Source of the DNA: a virus
Virus record (IMG/VR): IMGVR_UViG_3300033148_009804
Span: 1-48,901 of that record
DNA length: 48,901 bases
Strand: one strand, 5' to 3'
The position numbers and the translations under genes were made by a program. Positions 17,163-25,015 of the stretch are shown here, in pieces. The notes beneath the pieces were generated by a model. It saw nothing but the letters and a program-made list of their open reading frames with translations. It was not told the origin of the DNA and did no database searches. The first letter of the stretch is position 1; every line of letters begins with the position of its first letter.

Positions 17163-18826
17163 GCCGCGCCGGCATGGGCCTCGTCGCGCGTCCCAACGGC
17201 CTCATCCGCGTGAAAAACGAGAGCGCTGAAACCGCCCCGCAATACTGCGTCGCCTGGGTCAAAGAGCCCGACACCACCACCGGCGCCTGCAAAATCAACA
17301 AGCCCGGCAGCGCCTCGGGCTGGGCCAAATACAAACAGGTGATTCTGCAAGAGGACATTGTCTCCGGCGCCACGGGCCTCGCCCGCGCCTCCGGTACCTC
17401 ATACCTCTGGTCCGATTCCCCCTATGTACCGTCCCCGGACCACATGGGATTCTATAAGGTCCGATTCACCGGCTATGCCGGTTACTGGCGCGCCGCCGCC
17501 GACACCGGCGGCCCGTTTTACGGCATCGCCCAGATCGACACCAAAGACGTCAGCGGCACCCGCTACCTGCTCCTCGTCCACATCCTCGAGGAGGAGTTGC
17601 GCAACAACACACAGTATTCGAGTTCATCGTCGAGCAGCAGTTCCAGTCAGAGCAGCCCGTCAAGTTCATCCTCGACTTCTTCATCCAGTTCCAGCACCAG
17701 CAGTTCGTCCTCTTCATCGAGTTCATCGTCCAGCTCCAGCACAAGCTCTTCATCTTCATCGAGTTCATCGTCCAGCAGCAGTTCTTCGTCATCATCGTCG
17801 AGCAGTTCCAGCCAGAGCAGCCCGTCGAGCTCTTCATCCTCGTCCAGTTCCAGCGAATCGCTGTCGTCCAGTTCGTGGTCGAGTTCGAGTTCATCGTCCT
17901 CATCGTCGAGCAGCAGTTCGTCATCTTCGTCGAGCAGCAGCAGCAGCCAGAGCAGCCCGTCCTCGTCATCTTCTTCCAGTTCGGGATCGAGTTCGTCATC
18001 CGATTGGTGCGTCTGTCAGAACTATGGCGAGCCCGAGACCTGCACGGCCTGCGGCGACGACGCGACGCCGGGGGCAGTCTGCGTCGTCATCTCGGGCCAG
18101 ACGACGCCCGCCGGCGCCAACGGCACTTACCTTGCAACTCAGACCGCCGCCTGCAGCTACAGCGACGGCGACCTGACAGTATTTTTTGACACTAACTCAG
18201 TGCGCGTCGTCTGGAACGATGGCGTCCACATGGTCGAGTGGTTCATCGTCACAGCCTCGCCCTGCAGTTACGGCGGCGCCGTGCCGATCGCCGACTGGAG
18301 CGGCCCCGGCGCCACCGGCGACGGCACCTGCACCATTCAAATCTGCGTCAGTTCGTCTTCGTCGAGTTCGTCGTCTTCATCGTCGAGTTCGCCGTCATCC
18401 ACTTCGTCCTCGTCATCGAGCAGTTCATCGTCTTCCTCTTCGAGTTCTTCGTCATCCACTTCGTTCTCGTCATCGAGCAGTTCGTCATCTTCGTCGAGCA
18501 GCACTTCATCGTCCAGCGCTACCGGTGGCGGCGGAAATTCCTGCTGCGGCGAGTGCTATTGCTACGTGGAGGCTGGTTCGGCGCAAGAGCAGCTCGAATG
18601 CCAGATCGCCGGAGGATTCTGCGACAGTGACAACAACGGATGCAGCGGCGAAGACACGACCTACTGCACTTACAACAAGGGCAGCACGGATTGTGACGAA
18701 GGGCTCGGTGACGTTCGAGGCTCCTGGTGCGATCACACCAATTGTTCGGAAGCCGAGTTTGGGTTGCCACCGAATCATGTGCTTTACAATTACGCGAGCG
18801 ACGATTGTGTGGGAGAAATAACATGA
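17159..18826 (+). CDS. Tail-associated protein with two polyserine tracts
   Basis: A 555-residue protein. Residues 1-150 form a globular, virion-like domain. Residues about 154-281 are almost pure Ser with three QSSPSSSS units and single Trp/Glu/Leu breaks. Residues 282-395 form a Cys-containing domain (CVCQNYGEPETCTAC). Residues about 397-455 are a second Ser/Thr tract. The last 100 residues are Cys-rich (CCGECYCY, then CSGEDTTYCTY). All six Ser codons are mixed, so the tracts are kept by protein selection and not by triplet slippage. It follows the tail hub gene and precedes a glycosyltransferase, so it is probably an extended, possibly O-glycosylated fibre or adhesin. Confidence 0.7.
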   Translation: MSRAGMGLVARPNGLIRVKNESAETAPQYCVAWVKEPDTTTGACKINKPGSASGWAKYKQVILQEDIVSGATGLARASGTSYLWSDSPYVPSPDHMGFYKVRFTGYAGYWRAAADTGGPFYGIAQIDTKDVSGTRYLLLVHILEEELRNNTQYSSSSSSSSSSQSSPSSSSSTSSSSSSTSSSSSSSSSSSSSSTSSSSSSSSSSSSSSSSSSSSSSSQSSPSSSSSSSSSSESLSSSSWSSSSSSSSSSSSSSSSSSSSSSSQSSPSSSSSSSSGSSSSSDWCVCQNYGEPETCTACGDDATPGAVCVVISGQTTPAGANGTYLATQTAACSYSDGDLTVFFDTNSVRVVWNDGVHMVEWFIVTASPCSYGGAVPIADWSGPGATGDGTCTIQICVSSSSSSSSSSSSSSPSSTSSSSSSSSSSSSSSSSSSTSFSSSSSSSSSSSSTSSSSATGGGGNSCCGECYCYVEAGSAQEQLECQIAGGFCDSDNNGCSGEDTTYCTYNKGSTDCDEGLGDVRGSWCDHTNCSEAEFGLPPNHVLYNYASDDCVGEIT

Positions 18827-19380
18827 GCTGCCCGCATGAAACGGCGCGTCGGTTTCGACAAGGCCCTGACCATACGCTGATACCGTCGATCGAGTGCGCA
18901 CGCATGTTCGATGCCCTTGGCTGGACGGTCGCCGGGCCCCTCAGTATCTGCGAGGCATGCCAATCCGCGGGCGCAGATAAGTTGCCTGCTGAGGAATCGG
19001 AGTTTGGCCGCGCCCGGATCGCCACGTTGATTGGAGCACGCCTCCAACATGGCGATATGCCCGAATGGCAGGCCGCAAACCCGATTGACATTCATGCGCT
19101 TTTCACGCGCTACGCAGGCATGGTCACGCGCGAGAAACTCGAGACTTGTTACGACGCTATGACGCTGCGCTGGATCGCGACGCCGGAAACCCGGAACGGG
19201 AAAGCCTACGGACACAGCGAAGCGACGGCCCGCACCAAACTCAAAAAGATCGCCACCGACCACAAGCTTACAGCACGTTACATCGAGCACGCATCATGGC
19301 TGACGCGGGAAATAGCAGCCGGTCTCCTCGCAGATATGAGGGCGGGCGGCTGCACCGGCTGCAGGGGGGGCGCTGCATGA
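18823..19380 (+). CDS. Hypothetical protein between adhesin and glycosyltransferase
   Basis: A 185-residue protein, not recognised. The start at 18823 overlaps the previous stop (ATGA) and is chosen over upstream ATGs for that coupling. A helical core (LFTRYAGMVTREKLETCYDAM near 91-111) lies between Cys residues at both ends (ICEAC near 42; CTGC near 178). Its stop overlaps the glycosyltransferase ATG. It might be a chaperone or cofactor of the adhesin/transferase pair; this is only position-based. Confidence 0.55.
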   Translation: MSCPHETARRFRQGPDHTLIPSIECARMFDALGWTVAGPLSICEACQSAGADKLPAEESEFGRARIATLIGARLQHGDMPEWQAANPIDIHALFTRYAGMVTREKLETCYDAMTLRWIATPETRNGKAYGHSEATARTKLKKIATDHKLTARYIEHASWLTREIAAGLLADMRAGGCTGCRGGAA

Positions 19381-22268
19381 ACGCGACCGAAATTCTGGCG
19401 TCTGCAAAACGAACGCACTGCGGCTCCTGCGGCCAGCAGACGCCGCTCCAGGCGCGCGCGGCGCTGGCCGAGCCCGACTATCCCATGGACCTGATCCTGA
19501 CCTCGGTCCTGGCCGCCGGCGACGCCGTCGTGCTCTCGGCCGCGATTCGCGACCTGCATCGATGCTACGAGGGATGTTTCCGCACGCACGTTATCACCTG
19601 CGACGATTCGATGCTCTTCGACGCCGCGCCCTGGCAGACGCCCCGCGCAGATCTCGACGAACCGGAGCCGCTTGATCTTCATTACCCGGCGGTGAAGCGC
19701 TCGAATCAGCGCCAACTCCACTTCCTCGTCGGTTACATCGAGTATCTGAACGAGATGCTCGGCCTCAAGATCCGCCTCACGGAATTTCGCGGCGACCTGC
19801 ACCTGACCGACGACGAGCGCGCGATGCGCCCGATGCCCGAACCCTACTGGCTTCTGCTCGCCGGCGGCAAGAGAGATTATTCGGCAAAGACCTGGCCCGC
19901 TGCGCGCTGGCAGACCGTCGTCGATATGCTCAAGAGCCGAATCGCCTTCGTCCAGGCGGGCCACGTCGAGCATCAGCACCCGGCGCTGCGCGACGTCGTC
20001 GACGTGCGCTCGCAAACCAACCTCCGCCAACTCGCGCAGCTCGTCTATCACTCCGAGGGCGTCGCCTGCGGCGTCACGGGCGCCATGCACATGGCCGCCG
20101 CCTTCAACAAACCATGCGTCGTCGTCGCCGGCGGACGCGAGCCCCCCTGGTGGGAAGCATATACGCGGGCGAATCGCGACGCGACCCTGCGCCACTTCGA
20201 CCCGGACTACCCCCGCCTCGGCACCCAGGCCGACGACATGATCGAGCATCGCTTCCTCGACACCATCGGCCGCCTCGACTGCTGCAAGCGCCGCGGCTGC
20301 TGGCGGAGCAAGGTCCTCGACGGCGAGCCCCGCGAGCGCTGCCCTCACCTCCACGACGACGGCGACGGCCAGATCTACCCCGAATGCCTGAGTCTCATCG
20401 AGCCCGAGGACGTTGCCGAGGCAATTACGAGTTACGCTCTCGCGCCCGCACCCGTTCCGGCCCCCTGCGTCACTCTTGGCCGTTCGACAATCCGCAATCC
20501 GCAATCCGCAATCCGCAATCGTTTGCACGTGCTGGCGAATATGATCTGTCGCGGCGGCGGCGAATACTCGACGCTCGAACTCATGCGCCGCCTGCGCACG
20601 CGCAGCGAGCATGAGATTCACTTCTGGCCGCTGACGCCGATCAATCCCTCCTGGCGCGTCGAAGTCTTCAACGCCTGCGACCGGGTCCATCGCAAGTGGA
20701 CCGAGATCGACATCGCCGAGACCGATCATGTCTTGATCTACGCCAATGACTGGCCGTACAAACTCCAGGGCGCCGATGCCGATGTCTGGCGCGCGCGCCT
20801 CGAAAACGCCGCCTCGGTCCAGATCGTCCTCAACTTCGTCTGCGGCCCGATCCCGAAACAGCACTGGCTCGCGAAAAACCTGACCGGCGTCTATTTCCTC
20901 AGTTCGAGCCTCGAGGCCGGCTGGAAAAACGCCGTCGCCGCCGGCCCCCTCGCCGACGTCCCGACGTCTGTGCTGCCGCCGCCGACCGACCTCGAACCGT
21001 TTTTTGCCATAGATCATTCCGCAATCCGCAATCCGCAATCCGCAATTGTTATCGGTCGCCTGGGCGGCTCCGCGCACAAACTCCCGCCCGACGCCGCCGC
21101 CTGGTATCGCGCCCAGGCCGAGCGCCTGCCCGGGGCGCAATTCTGGTTCATGCCCGCGCCGCCGGATCTGGCCCGCGAATTCGCCGACGATCCGCAGTTC
21201 CGATTCCTGGCCCGGGACGAGATTCCCGTCGCCGAATTTCTCGCCGCCTCCGACATCTTCCTCTACCCGGTCTCGCCGCGGGTCAAGGACCAGGGCCCGC
21301 GCGTGGTCATGGAGGCGATGGCCGCCGGGTGCGCCGTCCTGACTGAGCCGCGCGACGGCTGCCTCGACCGGATCGAACACAATGTCACCGGCCTCCACGC
21401 CGCCTGGCCGGCAGCGATGGAAATTGTCCTGCATGAACTCGTCAAAGACGCGCCCCTTCGCGCCCGTCTCGGCGCCGCCGCCCGCGACCACGCCCGCACC
21501 TGGACCCCTGACGCCTGGGCCGATCAGATCATCGCCTACGCCGCGGCACCAGCAACGCCCCAAATGCGTGCCCCGGCGCCCGCGCGCCCGAACCCGCCCC
21601 CGCCAGGCGCAAAGACGTCACGCATCGCTCTCGCGTATAGTTTCCACGGTCCCCACCGCAAGCATTTTGGCGCGCAAGGCTATTATGACCTGCCCGCGGC
21701 CGAGCACTGGGAAATGCTCCGCGCCGCGCGCCGCCGCCATAACCCCGACAGTCGCTACCGCGAGATTCTGAGCGCCGTCGCGTTGCAGGACGATGTTCCG
21801 AACGACCTCGCGCGCGCAATGACAATCGTCAACATCGACGCCGAGCCTGGCTGGCAGCAGGGCGCCATGGACGCGATTCGCCAGGCCCTCGAAACCGCCG
21901 CCACGCTCGCCGCCGACTGGTTACTTTTCACGGCCGAAGACATCTTGCCGCTGTCGCTCGATTTCGTGTCCTCGCTCGTCGCGACCGCTCAGGAGCATGA
22001 GGCCGACTGGTGCGGCCAGCATCACAGCAGCGGCATCTGCACCCAGGTCTTTGCCGCTCGCGTCGCGTCATTCGTCGACGCTCGCGGCGCCTGCATCATT
22101 CCGCCCAAGCCTGGACATGGCGGCTGCGAGACATTCATTCTCAACTGGCTGCGCGAGAGCGGCCGGTCTTGGCACTTCGCCCCGAGCAAACGCTACGCGC
22201 ACGAACGCGATCTCGCCGCCATGGCCGCGCGCGTGCTGACGCTCGAACAGGAGGCCGCCTGTGCATAA
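19377..22268 (+). CDS. Three-domain glycosyltransferase (GT9 + GT4 + third domain)
   Basis: A 963-residue fusion. Residues about 85-340 match GT9 (heptosyltransferase-like): YWLLLAGGKRDYSAKTWP and VACGVTGAMHMAAAFNKPCVVV. Residues about 385-720 match GT4: DIFLYPVSPRVKDQGPRVVMEAMAAG is the donor-binding EX7E-type region. Residues about 745-963 (RIALAYSFHGPHRKHFG, and LAADWLLFTAEDI) form a third domain that resembles a GT-A fold with an acidic motif; this is less certain. Two heptanucleotide repeats are inserted in frame at or near domain joins. The ATGA overlap couples it to the gene before; the polyserine protein is two genes upstream. Confidence 0.75.
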   Translation: MNATEILASAKRTHCGSCGQQTPLQARAALAEPDYPMDLILTSVLAAGDAVVLSAAIRDLHRCYEGCFRTHVITCDDSMLFDAAPWQTPRADLDEPEPLDLHYPAVKRSNQRQLHFLVGYIEYLNEMLGLKIRLTEFRGDLHLTDDERAMRPMPEPYWLLLAGGKRDYSAKTWPAARWQTVVDMLKSRIAFVQAGHVEHQHPALRDVVDVRSQTNLRQLAQLVYHSEGVACGVTGAMHMAAAFNKPCVVVAGGREPPWWEAYTRANRDATLRHFDPDYPRLGTQADDMIEHRFLDTIGRLDCCKRRGCWRSKVLDGEPRERCPHLHDDGDGQIYPECLSLIEPEDVAEAITSYALAPAPVPAPCVTLGRSTIRNPQSAIRNRLHVLANMICRGGGEYSTLELMRRLRTRSEHEIHFWPLTPINPSWRVEVFNACDRVHRKWTEIDIAETDHVLIYANDWPYKLQGADADVWRARLENAASVQIVLNFVCGPIPKQHWLAKNLTGVYFLSSSLEAGWKNAVAAGPLADVPTSVLPPPTDLEPFFAIDHSAIRNPQSAIVIGRLGGSAHKLPPDAAAWYRAQAERLPGAQFWFMPAPPDLAREFADDPQFRFLARDEIPVAEFLAASDIFLYPVSPRVKDQGPRVVMEAMAAGCAVLTEPRDGCLDRIEHNVTGLHAAWPAAMEIVLHELVKDAPLRARLGAAARDHARTWTPDAWADQIIAYAAAPATPQMRAPAPARPNPPPPGAKTSRIALAYSFHGPHRKHFGAQGYYDLPAAEHWEMLRAARRRHNPDSRYREILSAVALQDDVPNDLARAMTIVNIDAEPGWQQGAMDAIRQALETAATLAADWLLFTAEDILPLSLDFVSSLVATAQEHEADWCGQHHSSGICTQVFAARVASFVDARGACIIPPKPGHGGCETFILNWLRESGRSWHFAPSKRYAHERDLAAMAARVLTLEQEAACA
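20489..20520 (+). repeat. (AATCCGC)n heptamer repeat 1
   Basis: About 4.6 perfect copies of AATCCGC. Read in frame it encodes the heptapeptide IRNPQSA repeated, between the GT9 and GT4 domains. Three heptamers equal 21 bases, so added triplets of units keep the frame. Confidence 0.9.
21016..21046 (+). repeat. (AATCCGC)n heptamer repeat 2
   Basis: About 4.4 copies of the same heptamer, the first with one mismatch, in the same reading phase (SAIRNPQSAI), between the N- and C-lobes of the GT4 domain. Confidence 0.9.
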
Positions 22269-22755
22269 GAGCAGTTACGAGGAGATGCGCATCGTCCTCG
22301 ACACCTATTTCGGCGACCGGCGCGAGACGCCGATGCGCGTGCTCGACGTTGGCAGCCGCGCCGTCGGCACCCAGAAAGGCACCTACCGCGAGCACATGGC
22401 GCCGTGCTGGCAATATCTCGGCTGCGACACGGAACCAGGCCGCAATGTGAATGTCGTCCAGCCCGACCCCTATCTCCTCCCGTTCAACGAGGCCACGTTC
22501 GATGTGATTCTCAGCGGCCAGTGCCTCGAACACGTGCCGAACCCGTTCCGCCTGGTCAATGCAATGGCCCGCGTCCTACGCCCGGCCGGCCTGATGATTC
22601 TGACCGCGCCCTGGCAATGGCGCATTCATCGCTACCCTATTGACTGCTGGCGGATCCTGCCCGACGGCATGAAGGTTCTGCTTGAAGACGCCGGCCTTGT
22701 GGCCCTGCGCACATGGACTCGTGAAAACGATTGCTGGGGAGTCGGCAAAAAATGA
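22261..22755 (+). CDS. Class I SAM methyltransferase (type 11)
   Basis: A 164-residue methyltransferase with GTG start and AGGAGG at 22250-22255. RVLDVGSRAVG near 26-36 is motif I, GCDTEPGRNVNVVQPDPYLLPFNEATFDVILSGQCLEH near 60-97 holds the acidic ribose ligand and the post-II region, and RVLRPAGLMILTAPW follows. The last residues (CWGVGKK) suggest a complete but short protein. It overlaps both neighbours. Directly after the glycosyltransferase, it may methylate the added glycan. Confidence 0.8.
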   Translation: MHKSSYEEMRIVLDTYFGDRRETPMRVLDVGSRAVGTQKGTYREHMAPCWQYLGCDTEPGRNVNVVQPDPYLLPFNEATFDVILSGQCLEHVPNPFRLVNAMARVLRPAGLMILTAPWQWRIHRYPIDCWRILPDGMKVLLEDAGLVALRTWTRENDCWGVGKK

Positions 22756-23090
22756 GCAACGGCCGCGACGCGCAGAGCGTGCTGATCGACGAGATCGATC
22801 AGGTGATCGGCGAGATTCGCAACACCGCGTCAGAGGTCGCCTGCTCCGCGCATCCGCCACTCGCCTCCGGCGTGATCGTCCTGCTCAAGTGCGAGCGCGT
22901 TCGGCAACAGCGCGTCCAGGGCGAGGAACTGCTCGAACATCACGGGCGGCAGGAATCCCGCCGCGACCTCAAGAACTTCCTGATCCGCTGCGCCATCGCC
23001 TGCGGATTCGTCTGCCTGGGCGCTGTCGCCGCCGCGATCATGCCGAATCTCACCATCTGGACGCGTCTTCTCGAGGTTTTCAAGCCGTGA
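22752..23090 (+). CDS. Single-span membrane protein
   Basis: A 112-residue protein with a charged helical N-terminal part and one transmembrane helix near 76-98 (FLIRCAIACGFVCLGAVAAAI). It overlaps both neighbours (ATGA, GTGA). Holin, spanin or membrane regulator are all possible; its place in the post-tail region would suit a lysis role, but no motif supports one. Confidence 0.55.
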   Translation: MSNGRDAQSVLIDEIDQVIGEIRNTASEVACSAHPPLASGVIVLLKCERVRQQRVQGEELLEHHGRQESRRDLKNFLIRCAIACGFVCLGAVAAAIMPNLTIWTRLLEVFKP

Positions 23091-23623
23091 CGCCGGACCA
23101 GGAACAACTCGTCCTTGACAATCTGACCGTCGTCTACGCCGCCGTGCGACGCCTGCACGTCTATCGTCGCGATGTCGACGACGCGCGCGCGGCCGGAATC
23201 CTCGGCCTGATCGAGGCGGCCGAAAAATGGGAGCCCGCGCGAGGCGACAACTTTGGAGGTTTTGCCTGGGTCTATGTGCGCCGTGAAATAGTCGCGTGGT
23301 TTCGTCAGCGCTTCGGGCGCCCGCCTCATTCGCACCCAGCGGCCCTGCCGCTGACTCGCAACATACTCGCGACAGTCGCCTCCGCGGACGCTGACCCCAG
23401 TGACGCCTGCACCCGCGCTGACACGGCCGCCGCGCTGCGCCGAATCGTCACCTCGCTCCCGCCCCGCGAGCGCTTCGTGATCGAGCAACTGTTTTTCCAC
23501 GACGAGACCCCGACCGCGGTCGCGCCGAGGCTCGGAATCTCGACCTCTCGCATTGCCCAGGTGCGCAACGAGGCCCTCAGCCGGCTGCGCTGCCGGTTGA
23601 TCGACAGGGGGATGAGGAACTGA
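23087..23623 (+). CDS. Sigma-70 family RNA polymerase sigma factor
   Basis: A 178-residue sigma-like protein (GTG start overlapping the previous stop). Region 2 is seen at about 27-70: RRDVDDARAAGILGLIEAAEKWEPARGD, then FGGFAWVYVRREIVAW, the core-binding and -10 recognition part. Region 4 is at about 122-172: SLPPRERFVIEQLFF followed by the helix-turn-helix TPTAVAPRLGISTSRIAQVR. It would redirect host RNA polymerase, probably to late or lysis promoters of this phage. Region 3 is short, as in minimal sigma factors. Confidence 0.85.
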   Translation: MTPDQEQLVLDNLTVVYAAVRRLHVYRRDVDDARAAGILGLIEAAEKWEPARGDNFGGFAWVYVRREIVAWFRQRFGRPPHSHPAALPLTRNILATVASADADPSDACTRADTAAALRRIVTSLPPRERFVIEQLFFHDETPTAVAPRLGISTSRIAQVRNEALSRLRCRLIDRGMRN

Positions 23624-24534
23624 TGATTGAATTCAATCTCGCGCGCCGCATGCGGATTCCGTTCGTCGCCATTTCCGACATTCACGCCGGCGCCGGCGAT
23701 GCAGCCGACAATCACGCACGGAACCGCGACGCACTGATCCGCTTCGTCGCCGAGATTCCACGCGACTGGCTCCTCGTCGGCATCGGCGACCTCTTTGAAC
23801 TCTGGGAATCGAGCGCCCGGGCCGTCGCCGAGCACAATCAACTCCTGATCCGCATCCTCTGGCAGCGCGGCGAGCAGTTTCGCTACCTGATCGGCAACCA
23901 CGACCGCGCCCTCGACGTTCTGCGCGACCTCGGACCGTTCCGCACGCGCCACCAATCGCCTGACGGCTGGTTCGCTGAGCACGGCCACTTTTGTGACCCG
24001 TGGAATCGACCCGGCACCTGGTCCGGGCGCATCGTCACCGCGCTCAACGCCGTCGCCGAACGCGCCGGGCTGCGTCCCGCCGCGACCCTGGCCCGCTTCC
24101 TCGAATCGCGTTTCGCCAAACATTGGGGGCTGGCGCGATTCGGCGCCCAGGACCCGACCCTCTACCTGCAGCGCGCCGCCACATTCTTCCGACGCACGGC
24201 GCGACGCGCCGCCGACGGCTCCGGCCGCCTCGAACTCGGCAACATTCACCTCTATCTCTGGGGCCACACGCACGAGGCCGGGATCTGGACCGCACAGGAC
24301 ATTCGACTCGCCACTGGGCTCGAAATTCCCGAGGGCGCCCTCGCCGTCAATACCGGCTGCTGGATCGACGAGCATCGCGACATCACCGTCGCCGCCGGCG
24401 CACGCCTCTGGCAGGGCAGGGTCGCCGATTGGCCCGCGATACTGGCCGCCGCTCGCCGCGAACTGGCCGTCGCCGAGGCCCCCTGCCGCCCGACCGTCAT
24501 CGAACTCACCGGATTTCACGCTCACGATTCATGA
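23623..24534 (+). CDS. Calcineurin-like metallophosphoesterase (LpxH-like)
   Basis: A 303-residue phosphoesterase. All five metal motifs are present: SDIHAG near 18-23, GDLFELW near 55-61, GNHD near 91-94, EHGH near 115, and WGHTHEAG near 210-217. The spacing resembles UDP-2,3-diacylglucosamine pyrophosphatase (LpxH) and related phosphatases, so a nucleotide-sugar or lipid substrate is possible. Starts inside the sigma-factor stop. It is one of two different enzymes of this superfamily within 3 kb. Confidence 0.82.
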   Translation: MIEFNLARRMRIPFVAISDIHAGAGDAADNHARNRDALIRFVAEIPRDWLLVGIGDLFELWESSARAVAEHNQLLIRILWQRGEQFRYLIGNHDRALDVLRDLGPFRTRHQSPDGWFAEHGHFCDPWNRPGTWSGRIVTALNAVAERAGLRPAATLARFLESRFAKHWGLARFGAQDPTLYLQRAATFFRRTARRAADGSGRLELGNIHLYLWGHTHEAGIWTAQDIRLATGLEIPEGALAVNTGCWIDEHRDITVAAGARLWQGRVADWPAILAAARRELAVAEAPCRPTVIELTGFHAHDS

Positions 24535-24544
24535 GGAGGCCACC

Positions 24545-25000
24545 ATGCGCCTGATGATGCCTCAACCGACGCGGGACGAGTGGGAAATGATCGGCTTGAT
24601 CGCTGCCGCTCTCGCCTGGGTCGTGTGCCTGATCGTCTTCGTGCTTCTGAGCGGATGCGGCGGCGGCCCGGAGACGCGCCAGGAGCAGGAGGCCGCGGCC
24701 ACGCCGCAGATCGAGGCCGGCGACCTCGCCGAGATCAATCAGACGCTGCAGCAGATTCAAAACACCACGTCCATCGTCAGACAAAATTTCGCGCTTGACG
24801 CCGAACGTGCCCGAATCGAATCGCAGCGCCTCCGCGTCGAAGAAAAACGCAACGCGGCCGTCTATCTCATGCTCGTCGGCATGATTCTCTTCGCGCTCCC
24901 GTTCAAACTCAACCCCGGCGCCCGGGTCAAGGCGATCATGCTCATCGTCGCACTGTGCCTGATCGCGTCCCCGGCGCTGATACTGCTCTGGCCCTTCTGA
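24545..25000 (+). CDS. Lipobox-bearing membrane protein
   Basis: A 151-residue protein. Residues 15-37 form a hydrophobic signal ending in LLSGC (Cys38), a good signal-peptidase II lipobox. A coiled-coil-like middle (about 48-100: EINQTLQQIQNTTSIVRQNF, then many Arg/Glu) is followed by two hydrophobic helices near 103-119 and 129-150. AGGAGG at 24533-24538 sets the ATG. The mix of lipoprotein signal, coiled coil and membrane helices recalls spanin/holin proteins of lysis cassettes, but two C-terminal spans are unusual for an outer spanin. Role uncertain. Confidence 0.6.
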   Translation: MRLMMPQPTRDEWEMIGLIAAALAWVVCLIVFVLLSGCGGGPETRQEQEAAATPQIEAGDLAEINQTLQQIQNTTSIVRQNFALDAERARIESQRLRVEEKRNAAVYLMLVGMILFALPFKLNPGARVKAIMLIVALCLIASPALILLWPF

Positions 25001-25015
25001 GGAGGCCGAGACGAC

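Noticed and set aside
17550-17999. A 149-codon minus-strand frame opposite the polyserine tract
   Set aside because: It is the shadow of the Ser codons and reads as Asn/Thr/Trp/Met low complexity.
17617-18522. Short repeated units as a CRISPR array
   Set aside because: The repeats are coding Ser triplets without constant spacers.
19278-21563. A 761-codon minus-strand frame opposite the large glycosyltransferase
   Set aside because: Long only because of high GC; the plus strand carries clear GT motifs and coupled starts.
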